From positions 372,001 to 436,000 of the forward strand of contig NZ_JBHULT010000010.1 of NCBI RefSeq assembly GCF_042684505.1: a stretch of DNA of 64,000 nt. Reading direction: 5' to 3'. The position numbers and the translations under genes were made by a program. The DNA comes from Salinimicrobium flavum (GTDB lineage Bacteria > Bacteroidota > Bacteroidia > Flavobacteriales > Flavobacteriaceae). This document shows, piece after piece, positions 9,546-19,783 of this stretch (positions are counted from its first letter, which is position 1; each line of letters begins with the position of its first letter). A model generated the notes under the pieces. That model saw only the letters and a program-made list of their open reading frames with translations, had not been told where the DNA came from and did no database searches.

Positions 9546-11357
9546 TTAAAATTTAAAGATCACGAAAGAACCTGCGGGAATACCGTCATCGGGGTTCCAT
9601 AAATTTTCGAATGTCCCCGGGCCTCCCCATTTTTTATCGGCGGAAGCAAATAAAATTTCAACCTGACTTGTTTCGGAAGGATTCCATGAGGTCACCTCAT
9701 CTCCAAAATTAAAGAGGCCGAATAAGCTTCCCCCCTCTTCTTCTGAAGTTATCCGCAGCCACTTCTTTTCTTCGTTAAATTCAGTTTTAACCTGCGATGA
9801 TGCAAACAAACGGAAAGCTCCTTCCTTCCGAAGCCGAAGCAACTCCCTATAGAATTCAAAAAGTGTGATTTTGGAGGTGTCTTTTTTATAATCCCAGTCT
9901 ATTTTCGAACTTTTAAAGGTTTCTTCAGCCTGAGGATCTGTGTGGCCTCCTTCTTTCCCATGATGAAAATATTCAAATTCCTTTTTTCTCCCTTCCTGTA
10001 CCGCTTTCACAAGGTCTTTATCCCCATGGCTTACAAAATATTGAAAAGGTCTCGTCTCCCCAAATTCCTCACCCATGAACAACATGGGAACATAAGGGGC
10101 CGTAAACAACATCCCGACGGCTAATTTTTGTTTTTCAAATGAGACCAGTTTTGACAGGCGTTCCCCAAGTAAACGGTTTCCAACCTGGTCGTGGTTCTGA
10201 ATGCTTACCACAAATTGTGTTTTAGGTAAGCAAAGGGGACTATTCCCTACTGAACGTTTCCTGAAGGTAGAGTAGATCCCGTCATACACGAAAGCCTGTC
10301 TAAAGGTTTTTGCCAGATATTCCATTTTTCCAAAGTCCTTATAGTACCCGGCACCCTCCCCGGTTAAAATGGTATGCAGGGAGTGATGGAAATCATCAAC
10401 CCACTGCCCTTCCAGGCCATAACCTCCATTTCTGTAGGCCCGTATAAGTCTTGTGTCATTCAGGTCGCTCTCGGCGATCAACATATACCTGCAGCCGGTC
10501 TTCTGTTCAAGTGCGTCTACCTCCTGGCTTAATTCTTTGAGAAAATGTTTTGCACCCCGGTCGATGATCTCATGAACAGCATCCAACCTGAGGCCATCAA
10601 ACCTGTATTCCTCCAGCCACATCAAGGCATTCTGGATAAAGAAATTCCGGACCTCATCGGCATATTCATCATCAAAATTAAGGGCACTGCCCCAGGGAGT
10701 ATGATATTTGTCTGTAAAATAAGGACCGAACTGAGAAAGGTAATTTCCCTCAGGTCCCAGGTGGTTGTACACCACATCTAGCAGGACAGAAAAACCTCTT
10801 TGGTGGCAGGTATCAATAAGTTCCTTTAAACCCTGTTCACCACCGTAACTGCCCTGGGGTGCATAGGGATAAACCCCGTCATAGCCCCAGTTGCGATCCC
10901 CGGGAAATTGCGAGACAGGCATAAGCTCCAGGGTATTGACTCCCAACTCCGCCAAATGGTTAAGTTTATTTATAATGGCAGTAAAAGTACCTTGAGGAGT
11001 AAAGGTGCCGACGTGAAGCTCATAAATGACCATTTCATCAATTGCACGGCCTTTCCACCCTGATGCTTCAAAGGTATAGGAGGAGTTTGGAATTTCTGAC
11101 CAGGAATGGACACCTTCAGGTTGGGAACGTGAAGCCGGGTCTGGATACTCTTCTTCTTCATCAAGCCTAATCTTATAGAAGGTACCCTGGGAAAGATTAT
11201 TGACTTCGGCTTCCCAATATCCGCGTTCATCTTTTTTCATGTCCACCACTTTCCTGCTATCCTTTAAGATGACCTGCACCTTTTCAGCAAAAGGGGACCA
11301 CACCCTGAAACGGTATTTTCTTTCTCCCAAATATTCTGCACCTACTTTCTTTCCCAT
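9546..11357 (-). CDS. treZ: Malto-oligosyltrehalose trehalohydrolase (GH13_10)
   Basis: TreZ hydrolyses the alpha-1,4 bond next to the trehalose unit made by TreY, releasing free trehalose. The 603-residue protein has an N-terminal CBM48-like beta-sandwich (FRVWSPFAEKVQV), then the GH13 barrel with NWGYDGVYPYAPQ, DVVYNHLGPEGNYL, FDGLRLDAVHEI (nucleophile Asp near 259), LIAESDLND (acid/base Glu near 296), QNHDQVGN and FMGEEFGE. All are characteristic of trehalohydrolases. It is the first gene of the leftward operon and is preceded by a good promoter. The divergent glgE begins 198 bp away. Confidence 0.95.
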   Translation of the reverse strand: MGKKVGAEYLGERKYRFRVWSPFAEKVQVILKDSRKVVDMKKDERGYWEAEVNNLSQGTFYKIRLDEEEEYPDPASRSQPEGVHSWSEIPNSSYTFEASGWKGRAIDEMVIYELHVGTFTPQGTFTAIINKLNHLAELGVNTLELMPVSQFPGDRNWGYDGVYPYAPQGSYGGEQGLKELIDTCHQRGFSVLLDVVYNHLGPEGNYLSQFGPYFTDKYHTPWGSALNFDDEYADEVRNFFIQNALMWLEEYRFDGLRLDAVHEIIDRGAKHFLKELSQEVDALEQKTGCRYMLIAESDLNDTRLIRAYRNGGYGLEGQWVDDFHHSLHTILTGEGAGYYKDFGKMEYLAKTFRQAFVYDGIYSTFRKRSVGNSPLCLPKTQFVVSIQNHDQVGNRLLGERLSKLVSFEKQKLAVGMLFTAPYVPMLFMGEEFGETRPFQYFVSHGDKDLVKAVQEGRKKEFEYFHHGKEGGHTDPQAEETFKSSKIDWDYKKDTSKITLFEFYRELLRLRKEGAFRLFASSQVKTEFNEEKKWLRITSEEEGGSLFGLFNFGDEVTSWNPSETSQVEILFASADKKWGGPGTFENLWNPDDGIPAGSFVIFKF

Positions 11358-11395
11358 AGTGACATTGTCGCTTTCCCTTTAAAATCAAACACTTT

Positions 11396-11423
11396 CAAAG
11401 CTAAGAAGGAAAGGGCGTTTCAA
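11396..11423 (-). promoter_or_regulatory. Bacteroidota-type promoter for the treZ operon
   Basis: On the minus strand a TTG (complement of 11421-11423) is followed after 17 nt by TAGCTTTG (complement of 11396-11403), an exact match to the TAnnTTTG -7 element. Transcription would start near 11390, leaving a leader of about 33 nt before the treZ ATG. No equally good promoter was seen for glgE in the same 198-bp region. Confidence 0.65.
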
Positions 11424-11555
11424 TGAATGTTTAATACTTTTTTAACTAAGGAAGTCTGGTTACTTCTCTAAATTTAAGTGTTTTAGATTACCATAAAACC
11501 TGACAGACCATTCGGTCCGGGTAAAATCAGAAAAGATTTATTAAAAAATAATTGT

Positions 11556-13535
11556 ATGAAGTTGGAAGGTCATAAAAGAGTAAGTATTAGAAATGTAAAA
11601 CCTGAAATAGATTGTGGAAAATATCCTGTCAAACGTATCATAGATGAAGAAGTAGAAGTACATGCCGATATATTTGGGGATGGACATGATAAGGTAGATG
11701 CTGTCCTGTTGTACAGGGAAAGAAAAAAGACCCGTGGCAGGGATAAAAAATGGCAGGAATTACCAATGGAATTCAAAGGCAATGATCACTGGACTGCTAC
11801 CTTTAAAATTGATTCTACCGGAGATTATGAATATACCATAGAATCCTGGGTAGACCACTACACCACCTGGCAGGATGGCCTCAGGAAAAAAGCAGCTGCC
11901 CAGCAAAATCTTAGAACTGAACTTCTTATTGGGGCAGAACTCATGGAGGAAGCAGTTCCAAGGGCGTTGGCATCCAACAAAAAGAAACTGGAACACTGGA
12001 TCAGCCTTTTGCGGGATGACGATAAGGAATCTCAGGCGATATCAGATGCTTTAAGTGATTCTGCCTCCCGGGTAATGTATGAGACACGAGACCGGGCTAA
12101 GGCTTTTCCATATGAAAAGATCCTGCCATTACGAGTGGAAAGAAAGAAAACCCTTTTCAGTGCCTGGTACGAATTTTTCCCTCGTTCTGCCTCACCCGAA
12201 AAAGGCAGGCACGGCACCTTCAAAGACTGTGAGAATGTGCTTCCTGAAGTTGCAGACATGGGCTTTGACGTCGTCTACTTCCCTCCTATCCATCCCATAG
12301 GGCGCAGTCACCGTAAAGGTCTTAATAATGCTGTTGATGCAGAAGAAGGTGATCCAGGTTCTCCCTGGGCTATCGGAGCCAAAGAAGGAGGGCATAAGGC
12401 CATTCATCCGGAACTTGGGAGTATGGAAGACTTCAAAAGTCTTGTAAAAAAGGCTAAAGCCCTCGACATTGAGATAGCGCTGGACTTTGCCATACAGTGT
12501 TCCCCAGACCATCCCTATGTAAAGGAACATCCGCAGTGGTTCAGATGGAGACCAGACGGGACCGTGCAATATGCTGAGAATCCGCCAAAAAAATATCAGG
12601 ATGTACTTCCCGTGAACTTCGAGACCGAGGATTGGGAAAATCTCTGGAAGGAACTAAAAAGTATAGTTGAATTCTGGATAGACAAGGGAGTGACCATTTT
12701 TAGGGTAGATAATCCTCATACCAAGACCTTTAACTTCTGGGAGTGGATGATCAGGGAGATCAATGATAAGTATGACGGGATCATTTTTCTTGCTGAAGCC
12801 TTTACCCGTCCGCGGGTCATGGAAGAACTGGCAAAGATAGGTTTCAACCAGTCTTATACTTATTTTACCTGGAGGAACACCAAAGAAGAATTTACAGAAT
12901 ATCTCACGCAATTAACCAAAACTGAAGTCAGAGAATATTACCGCCCCAACTTCTGGCCCAATACTCCCGATATATTACCCATATCACTGGAGAATAAACA
13001 TGATCCGTCATTTCTAATAAGACTCATCCTGGCGGGTACTATGTCCTCCAATTACGGGATCTACGGTCCTGTTTTCGAATTTGGATTGAATGAGGCATAC
13101 CCCGGAAAAGAAGAATACATTCATTCTGAAAAGTACCAGATTTATCACTGGGACTGGTCCCGCAACACAAAGGTCAAGGAGGTGATTAGCATCCTCAACA
13201 GGATCAGGAAGGAAAATCCTGCCCTCCAAACCACCTGGAATATAGAATTTTGTGCGACAGATAATGATCAATTGATCGCGTACTCAAAAATAGACCAGGA
13301 TCACGAGAACAAATTACTCATCGTCGTGAACCTTGATCCAAACCACAACCAGGCGGGCTGGGTACAAGTGCCCCTGGAGCTACTAAAAATTGAACCAGAG
13401 CATTCCTATTCGGTAACAGACCTACTTACCGGTGCCAGCTATATATGGCAGAATGAATGGAATTATATTGAGTTACATCCGCAGGCCATTCCTGCACACA
13501 TTTTTAAAGTAGATACCAAAAATCAACCACGCTAA
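11556..13535 (+). CDS. glgE: Alpha-1,4-glucan:maltose-1-phosphate maltosyltransferase (GH13_3)
   Basis: GlgE extends linear alpha-1,4-glucan by transferring maltosyl units from maltose-1-phosphate. The 659-residue protein has an N-terminal beta-sandwich and helical domain, then a GH13 barrel with the GlgE hallmarks: YFPPIHPIGRSHRKG, DFAIQCSPDHPYVKEHP, GVTIFRVDNPHTK (nucleophile Asp near 385), FLAEAFTRP (acid/base Glu near 414) and the C-terminal GIYGPVFEF region. It starts a rightward operon. The maltokinase that supplies its donor substrate is encoded 10 bp downstream, which strongly supports the GlgE call over a generic amylase. Confidence 0.95.
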   Translation: MKLEGHKRVSIRNVKPEIDCGKYPVKRIIDEEVEVHADIFGDGHDKVDAVLLYRERKKTRGRDKKWQELPMEFKGNDHWTATFKIDSTGDYEYTIESWVDHYTTWQDGLRKKAAAQQNLRTELLIGAELMEEAVPRALASNKKKLEHWISLLRDDDKESQAISDALSDSASRVMYETRDRAKAFPYEKILPLRVERKKTLFSAWYEFFPRSASPEKGRHGTFKDCENVLPEVADMGFDVVYFPPIHPIGRSHRKGLNNAVDAEEGDPGSPWAIGAKEGGHKAIHPELGSMEDFKSLVKKAKALDIEIALDFAIQCSPDHPYVKEHPQWFRWRPDGTVQYAENPPKKYQDVLPVNFETEDWENLWKELKSIVEFWIDKGVTIFRVDNPHTKTFNFWEWMIREINDKYDGIIFLAEAFTRPRVMEELAKIGFNQSYTYFTWRNTKEEFTEYLTQLTKTEVREYYRPNFWPNTPDILPISLENKHDPSFLIRLILAGTMSSNYGIYGPVFEFGLNEAYPGKEEYIHSEKYQIYHWDWSRNTKVKEVISILNRIRKENPALQTTWNIEFCATDNDQLIAYSKIDQDHENKLLIVVNLDPNHNQAGWVQVPLELLKIEPEHSYSVTDLLTGASYIWQNEWNYIELHPQAIPAHIFKVDTKNQPR

Positions 13536-13545
13536 AAATCTAACC

Positions 13546-16500
13546 ATGATCAAACCAATTTTTTCAGAAGATCAGGCAACATGGTATAAAGATGCCATTA
13601 TATACGAACTCCACATAAAAGCTTTTTTTGACAGTAACGGCGACGGGATCGGAGATTTCGAAGGTCTGCTCCAAAAACTCGATTACCTGGAGGATTTAGG
13701 AATAACCGCCATATGGCTCCTGCCCTTCTATCCTTCTCCTTTGCGTGATGACGGCTATGACATCGCTGATTATTACAGCATCAACCCTTCGTACGGGGAT
13801 CTGGATATGTTTAAACAACTCATTGAGGAGGCCCACAGCCGGGGGCTGAAGATTATTACAGAGCTGGTTATCAACCACACCTCAGATCAGCATCCCTGGT
13901 TTCAACGCGCCCGTCATGCCCCTGCCGGGTCTGATGAACGCAATTACTATGTGTGGAGTGATGACCCTAACAAATACAAAGACACCCGAATTATATTCAC
14001 AGATACAGAACCGTCCAACTGGACCTGGGATCCCGTGGCGAAACAATACTTCTGGCACAGGTTTTTTTCACACCAGCCAGATCTGAATTTCGATAATCCG
14101 CAGGTCCAGAAAGAAGTGTTTGATGTCCTTGATTTCTGGTGTGAGCTGGGAGTAGATGGCTTTAGACTTGATGCCGTTCCTTACCTTTTTGAACGGGAAG
14201 GTACCAACTGTGAAAATTTACCGGAGACGCATGTTTTTCTGAAAAAACTGCGGGCTCATGTTGATGAAAAATTCGATAATAAACTATTGCTGGCAGAAGC
14301 GAACATGTGGCCCGAAGATTCTGCGGAATATTTCGGGGATGGTGATGAGTGCCATATGAACTACCACTTCCCAATAATGCCCCGAATGTTCATGTCGGTT
14401 AAAATGGAAGACAGATACCCGATAATGGATATTATCGACCAGACACCCGATATTCCCGAATCCTGCCAGTGGGCAATATTTCTTAGGAACCATGACGAAC
14501 TTACTTTAGAAATGGTGACTGATGAGGAACGGGATTATATGTATAAGGTTTACACAAAAGATCCACAGGCAAAGATAAACGTTGGAATAAGGCACAGGCT
14601 CGCTCCACTTTTGGAAAACAACCGAAGCAAGATCGAGCTGATGAATGTGCTGCTTTTTTCACTTCCGGGAACCCCGGTGATCTATTATGGAGACGAGATT
14701 GGAATGGGGGATAATTTCTACCTGGGAGACCGGGACGGGGTACGAACCCCTATGCAGTGGTCTGCCGACAGAAATGCAGGATTCTCTACTGCCAACCCGC
14801 ACAAGCTTTATTTACCGGTCATTATTGACCCTTCCTACAAATATGAATCTGTGAACGTAGAGACAGAGCAAATGAATTCATCATCATTGCTCTGGTGGAT
14901 GAAACGCATCATTAGCATGCGGAAGAAGTTCAGGGCCTTCGGGCGTGGAGATATTAATTTCCTTTCCCCAAGTAATGCAAAGATAATTGCTTATACCCGA
15001 ACTTACGAAGACGAAGATATTCTTATCCTGGGGAACCTTTCAAGATTTCCGCAGGCAGCAGAACTGGATCTGGAGGCTTATGACGGATACATTCCGGTCG
15101 AGGTTTTCAGCCACAACAAATTTCCCAGGATCACCGAGCAACCTTACCTTTTCACTATGGCACCACATGGATATTACTGGTTCCAGCTGAAAAAAGAGAA
15201 AGGATACACAGAAAAAACAGAAACCCCTGTAATTAAAATTAAGGAATGGGAACAACTCGTGGAAAACAAAGTTTTGGCACGTTTCGAAAACGAGGTGCTC
15301 CCCCCCTATTTGAACACCTGTCGTTGGTTTGGAGGAAAATCCAGGGTCATCCAGAATGTTACGGTGGTCAATAAAGTGCAAATTCCGGTCAAGGATGTCC
15401 CTTCTACACTAATTACCATAGAAGTGAATTATAACGACGGTCTTCCGGAGGTTTACCAGCTTCCGCTTGGCTTCATTAGTATGAAAGAAGAGGATGATTT
15501 CAGGGAAATCCCCTCAAAGGGTATCATTGCCAAACTGGAGATAGACGGACAGGATGGATATCTATTTGATGCCGTTTATAGTGAAAAGTTCAGGAACGTT
15601 CTATTCAGGAACATAAAGAAAGGAAGACGGTTAAAAAGCGGAAAGGGTCATTTGGTCTTTTACCATAGTGAAGACAGTATTGATGTACATTCCAAAGAGA
15701 GGGTACATTCGAAGATACTTAATGCAGACCAAAGCAACACTTCGCTGATTTTTGATAACAAATATTTTCTAAAATTATATCGGAAGCTGGACAATACTAT
15801 TAATCCCGATATGGAGATCACACGGTATCTGACAGAAAAGACCGAATATAAAAATTCTCCAAGATTTGTTGGAGCCATAGAATATGAACCCGATGCCAGG
15901 AACCTTATTGTTCTGGGTATGATGCAGGATCTCATCCCAAACCAGGGAGATGCCTGGGATTATACCAAAGATTCCCTGAACAGGTTCTTTGAAAGAGTTC
16001 TTACCAGACCAAAAGACATTGAGATCGAATCAATTGATCATGATCTTACGCCGCTGAACTTCCAGGACCTTTCTGAACCCATGAAAGAATTGATGGGGGT
16101 GATCTTTCCTGAACGAATATCCCTGCTGGGGCAAAGAACCGCAGAAATGCACAAGGCACTTGCGGCACACCCCGAGACAAAGGATTTTGAACATGAACCT
16201 TTTTCCCTTCACTACCAACGCTCCTTGTTCTCCTCCTTACAATCACTAACCAGGAATGCTTTTCAGAACCTGCAGAAGAGTCTGAAGACCCTACCGGAGG
16301 AAATCCAGGCCGAGGCGAAGGAAGTTCTGAATATGAAAGGGGACGTGCTTAAAAGTTTTAAACGGGTCTATGACCATAAGATCCCTATCATGAAGATAAG
16401 GACCCACGGGGATTACCATCTGGGACAGGTGCTATGGACTGGGAAGGATTTCGTGATCATTGATTTCGAAGGGGAACCCGCCCGCTCATTCAGTGAAAGG

Positions 16501-16860
16501 AGGCTTAAAAGATCGCCGCTGCGTGATGTGGCAGGTATGGTACGTTCTTTCCATTATGCTTCTTACAGCAGTATCATTGAGCCTGAATTTGACCAGCAAA
16601 AAAAGGAAGGGGATCTTGATCAATGGGCTGAAACCTGGTATTACCTGGTTACCAGGATGTTCCTGCAAGGTTATTTCGACAATGTGGGGGATAACAACTT
16701 TATGCCTCCAGATAAGGAAGATTTTGAGATCCTCATGGAAACATTCCTTTTGGAAAAGGCGATCTATGAGATGAATTATGAACTGAATAATCGTCCTGAC
16801 TGGGTACTGATCCCTCTTCGGGGCATTAAATCAATTATAAGAAAATATAAAAATGGCTAA
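13546..16860 (+). CDS. treS: Trehalose synthase (GH13_16) fused to maltokinase
   Basis: A 1104-residue bifunctional protein. Residues 1-~550 are trehalose synthase, which interconverts trehalose and maltose: WYKDAIIYELHIKAF, PSPLRDDGYDIADY, GVDGFRLDAVPYL (Asp ~209), LLAEANMWPED (Glu ~251), LRNHDELTLEM (Asp ~317). Residues ~560-1104 are a maltokinase (Mak/Pep2) starting with CRWFGGKSR. It carries the kinase catalytic signature HGDYHLGQVL (~955) and metal-binding IIDFEGEPARSFSERR, plus DVAGMVRSFHYA. The fusion would convert trehalose to maltose and phosphorylate it to maltose-1-phosphate for GlgE encoded just upstream. Such fusions are known in other bacteria. The stop overlaps the glgB start by 8 nt. 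Confidence 0.95.
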   Translation: MIKPIFSEDQATWYKDAIIYELHIKAFFDSNGDGIGDFEGLLQKLDYLEDLGITAIWLLPFYPSPLRDDGYDIADYYSINPSYGDLDMFKQLIEEAHSRGLKIITELVINHTSDQHPWFQRARHAPAGSDERNYYVWSDDPNKYKDTRIIFTDTEPSNWTWDPVAKQYFWHRFFSHQPDLNFDNPQVQKEVFDVLDFWCELGVDGFRLDAVPYLFEREGTNCENLPETHVFLKKLRAHVDEKFDNKLLLAEANMWPEDSAEYFGDGDECHMNYHFPIMPRMFMSVKMEDRYPIMDIIDQTPDIPESCQWAIFLRNHDELTLEMVTDEERDYMYKVYTKDPQAKINVGIRHRLAPLLENNRSKIELMNVLLFSLPGTPVIYYGDEIGMGDNFYLGDRDGVRTPMQWSADRNAGFSTANPHKLYLPVIIDPSYKYESVNVETEQMNSSSLLWWMKRIISMRKKFRAFGRGDINFLSPSNAKIIAYTRTYEDEDILILGNLSRFPQAAELDLEAYDGYIPVEVFSHNKFPRITEQPYLFTMAPHGYYWFQLKKEKGYTEKTETPVIKIKEWEQLVENKVLARFENEVLPPYLNTCRWFGGKSRVIQNVTVVNKVQIPVKDVPSTLITIEVNYNDGLPEVYQLPLGFISMKEEDDFREIPSKGIIAKLEIDGQDGYLFDAVYSEKFRNVLFRNIKKGRRLKSGKGHLVFYHSEDSIDVHSKERVHSKILNADQSNTSLIFDNKYFLKLYRKLDNTINPDMEITRYLTEKTEYKNSPRFVGAIEYEPDARNLIVLGMMQDLIPNQGDAWDYTKDSLNRFFERVLTRPKDIEIESIDHDLTPLNFQDLSEPMKELMGVIFPERISLLGQRTAEMHKALAAHPETKDFEHEPFSLHYQRSLFSSLQSLTRNAFQNLQKSLKTLPEEIQAEAKEVLNMKGDVLKSFKRVYDHKIPIMKIRTHGDYHLGQVLWTGKDFVIIDFEGEPARSFSERRLKRSPLRDVAGMVRSFHYASYSSIIEPEFDQQKKEGDLDQWAETWYYLVTRMFLQGYFDNVGDNNFMPPDKEDFEILMETFLLEKAIYEMNYELNNRPDWVLIPLRGIKSIIRKYKNG

Positions 16861-19780
16861 GAAAAGAGAAAATAACGCGGATAAAGAGCAAAAGAAACCC
16901 ATTAGCCCTAAAAAGGACAAAAAAACGGGTCAAACTGATACCACCCCTGAAAGATCTGGAGAGGTAAAAGGACCCATGGGCGTAGGAGAAAGAAAGAAAC
17001 CAGAAGGCGGAGCCATTCCTAAAAAGGCGGCAAAAAATAATCCGCCATCAGAGAAGGACGTACCCGGTCAATCTCCGGGTAAAGGAAATATACGTACACA
17101 GGAAAATGTTTCAGGGGAGGGGAAAAATCTCCCGAAACCTAAGAAGGAACTGCCTGGAAAAAACACAAGAGGTAAAAAAAGCTCAACCTCCAGGGATAAA
17201 GCGGAAAAAGAAGGATCGATTTCAGATAAGCCTTTAAAATTCCATGAACCTTTAACCGATGAGGAACTTCCCCATGTATCAGCTCCTGCTACCAAAAAAA
17301 CCGGAGGTTCCAGTGAGGAATCCAAAGTAAAGAAAACGAGGAAGGCAAGCGCAGATACTGGTAAGAAGGGCACTGGTAGTACGGAAAAAGCAGCTTCAGC
17401 AGGAAAAAAGGAGAAAATGTCTGAAAGTACTTCTGCTGCACTAAAAAAAGAACTTAAAGAGGGTGATCAGGAGAAAGAGAACGAAAAGAAGCAGCCTAAA
17501 AAGATGAGCCGCCAACGCATGGACCCTTCCATAAGTGCAGAGGAAAAAATGAAGCTGCCAAATACAACCCCTTCCGAAGATCTGAAAGAAACAGCCGAGA
17601 CTACTGCCAGAGATATCGCAGATAAGGTTTTACCTGATGAGAAGACCAGGCAGGACCTGGAAAAAATGGCCAAAGACCTTATCCCAGATGCTGATAGAGT
17701 AAAGGAATCTGCAGAAAAAATTACCGAAAAACTAGCATCAGGACCTGAAAAAGCTAAAGAGCTTTTAAACAAAGTAATTCCTGATCCCGAAGAAGTTTCA
17801 GAAACAGTAAAAAAAGTAAAAAGAACAGCTAAAAAAGCAGCCAGGGGAAAAGAGGAACAAAAGTCCTCAAAAGATAAACCTGTGGAAGCCACCTTGCTTA
17901 CAGATTATGATGTCCACCTTTTTAAGGAAGGAAAGCATTATCATCTCTACAAAAAACTGGGATCCCACCTCATGGAATATATGGGTACAGAAGGAGTGTT
18001 TTTTGCAGTATGGGCCCCCAATGCAGAAAAAGTGGCAGTAATGGGCGACTTTAACAACTGGAGCAAGGATACCAATGTCATGAAAGCCCGCTGGGACAAT
18101 TCGGGTATCTGGGAAGTTTTTATTCCCAACGCTAAAAAAGGAAGCCTCTATAAATATTTTATAAGATCCAACAACGGGTATGAAGCCGAAAAAGGAGATC
18201 CATTCGCCTTTTCCTGGGAAACACCACCAAATACGGCTTCCATGGTTTGGGATCTTGAAAACACCTGGGATGATAAACTTTGGCTGGAAGAGAGAAGAAA
18301 AAAAGAAAAACAGCCTCAACCCTACTCGGTTTATGAAATACATTTGGGTTCCTGGCGAAGGGTTCCTGAAGATGGTTTCAGATCGCTGAGCTATCTTGAA
18401 CTGGCAAAGGAACTGCCGGCTTATTTAAAAGAGATGGGCTTCACCCACGTGGAATTCATGCCGGTAATGGAGCACCCTTTCTTCGGGTCGTGGGGATACC
18501 AGATCACAGGATATTTTGCACCCTCGAGCAGATTTGGAACACCTCAGGAATTCATGCAGTTAATTGACAGCCTGCACCAGGCGGGAATAGGAGTTATCCT
18601 GGACTGGGTGCCATCCCACTTCCCTTCAGACATGCACGGGTTACACTATTTTGACGGGACCTTCCTTTACGAACATGCAGATCCTAAAAAAGGATTCCAT
18701 CCCGACTGGCAAAGCTATATTTTCAATTACGGAAGGAATGAGATACGGTCTTTTCTGATAAGTAATGCTCTTTTTTGGCTGGATAAGTTCCATGTAGACG
18801 GGCTACGAGTAGATGCAGTCGCCTCTATGCTGTACCTTGATTATTCCCGTAATGAAGGGGAATGGGAGCCTAACGAATTTGGAGGAAGAGAGAACCTTGA
18901 AGCTATTTCTTTCCTGAAGGAATTCAACGAAGCTGTTTATAAAGAATTTCCTGATGCTATTACCATTGCTGAAGAATCTACGGCATGGCCAATGGTTTCC
19001 AAGCCTACTTACATAGGGGGACTTGGATTTGGACAAAAATGGATGATGGGCTGGATGCATGACACCCTGGAATATTTCAGCAAGGACCCGGTGCACAGAA
19101 GACATCATCAAAACACTATTACTTTCAGCTCTAATTATGCCTTCTCTGAAAATTTCATGTTACCCTTATCACATGATGAAGTAGTCTATGGGAAAGGTTC
19201 TATCCTGAATAAGATGCCAGGGGATACATGGAATAAATTTGCCAATATCAGGACCCTGTATGCTTACATGTACGCCCACCCCGGCACCAAATTACTGTTC
19301 ATGGGAAGCGAATTTGGGCAAACCTCGGAATGGAACCACGATTCCAGCCTGGAATGGCATCTTACTAATGAAGATTCCCACAGGCAGGTACAGGAAACCC
19401 TTAAAGAACTGAACAGGATCTATAGTTCTGAACCGGCACTTTATGAAAAGGCATTTGATTCAGAAGGTTTTGAATGGGTGGATATCAATGATGAAGAAAA
19501 CAGTATCATTAGTTTTCTCAGAAAAGGGAAAGATCCTAAAGAAAATATATTGATTATTTGTAACTTCACTCCGGTACCCCGCGAAAATTATAGGATAGGG
19601 GTTTCTGAGAAAGGTAGCTGGAAAGAAATTTTCAATAGTGATGATAAGAAATTCGGGGGTAGTGATGTAAAGAATTCAGAGGTCATTGATTCACAGCCAT
19701 TACCTGCTCACCGCAAAGAAAATTCTTTGGCCCTCACTCTGCCACCCATGGCAGTGATCTATTTAAAAAGAACCAATTAG
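16853..19780 (+). CDS. glgB: 1,4-alpha-glucan branching enzyme (GH13_9) with a long low-complexity N-terminal extension
   Basis: A 975-residue protein, far longer than the usual 620-730 residues. Residues ~375-975 form a normal GlgB: CBM48 (FFAVWAPNAEKVAVMGDFNNW region), YEIHLGSWRR, nucleophile VDGLRVDA (Asp ~654), acid/base IAEES (Glu ~707) and LSHDEVV (Asp ~775). It adds alpha-1,6 branches to the glucan made by GlgE. Residues 1-~345 are Lys-, Glu-, Pro-, Ser- and Thr-rich with no recognisable domain. Toward the end of the extension, short xVLPDE, xLIPDA and xVIPDP segments (about 259, 277 and 308) recur between predicted amphipathic helices. The ATG at 16853 overlaps treS by 8 nt, and the frame is continuous, so the extension looks like a real part of the protein. 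Confidence 0.93.
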   Translation: MAKKRENNADKEQKKPISPKKDKKTGQTDTTPERSGEVKGPMGVGERKKPEGGAIPKKAAKNNPPSEKDVPGQSPGKGNIRTQENVSGEGKNLPKPKKELPGKNTRGKKSSTSRDKAEKEGSISDKPLKFHEPLTDEELPHVSAPATKKTGGSSEESKVKKTRKASADTGKKGTGSTEKAASAGKKEKMSESTSAALKKELKEGDQEKENEKKQPKKMSRQRMDPSISAEEKMKLPNTTPSEDLKETAETTARDIADKVLPDEKTRQDLEKMAKDLIPDADRVKESAEKITEKLASGPEKAKELLNKVIPDPEEVSETVKKVKRTAKKAARGKEEQKSSKDKPVEATLLTDYDVHLFKEGKHYHLYKKLGSHLMEYMGTEGVFFAVWAPNAEKVAVMGDFNNWSKDTNVMKARWDNSGIWEVFIPNAKKGSLYKYFIRSNNGYEAEKGDPFAFSWETPPNTASMVWDLENTWDDKLWLEERRKKEKQPQPYSVYEIHLGSWRRVPEDGFRSLSYLELAKELPAYLKEMGFTHVEFMPVMEHPFFGSWGYQITGYFAPSSRFGTPQEFMQLIDSLHQAGIGVILDWVPSHFPSDMHGLHYFDGTFLYEHADPKKGFHPDWQSYIFNYGRNEIRSFLISNALFWLDKFHVDGLRVDAVASMLYLDYSRNEGEWEPNEFGGRENLEAISFLKEFNEAVYKEFPDAITIAEESTAWPMVSKPTYIGGLGFGQKWMMGWMHDTLEYFSKDPVHRRHHQNTITFSSNYAFSENFMLPLSHDEVVYGKGSILNKMPGDTWNKFANIRTLYAYMYAHPGTKLLFMGSEFGQTSEWNHDSSLEWHLTNEDSHRQVQETLKELNRIYSSEPALYEKAFDSEGFEWVDINDEENSIISFLRKGKDPKENILIICNFTPVPRENYRIGVSEKGSWKEIFNSDDKKFGGSDVKNSEVIDSQPLPAHRKENSLALTLPPMAVIYLKRTN

Positions 19781-19783
19781 TAA

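Noticed and set aside
11506..11517. GACC-ATTC-GGTC, resembling half-sites of TetR-family operators, upstream of glgE.
   Set aside because: Only 4-bp arms and no TetR gene nearby; too weak to call.
17467..17892. A Ser/Phe-rich antisense frame within the glgB extension.
   Set aside because: Its composition mirrors the Lys/Glu codons on the sense strand, and the coupled sense frame is continuous.
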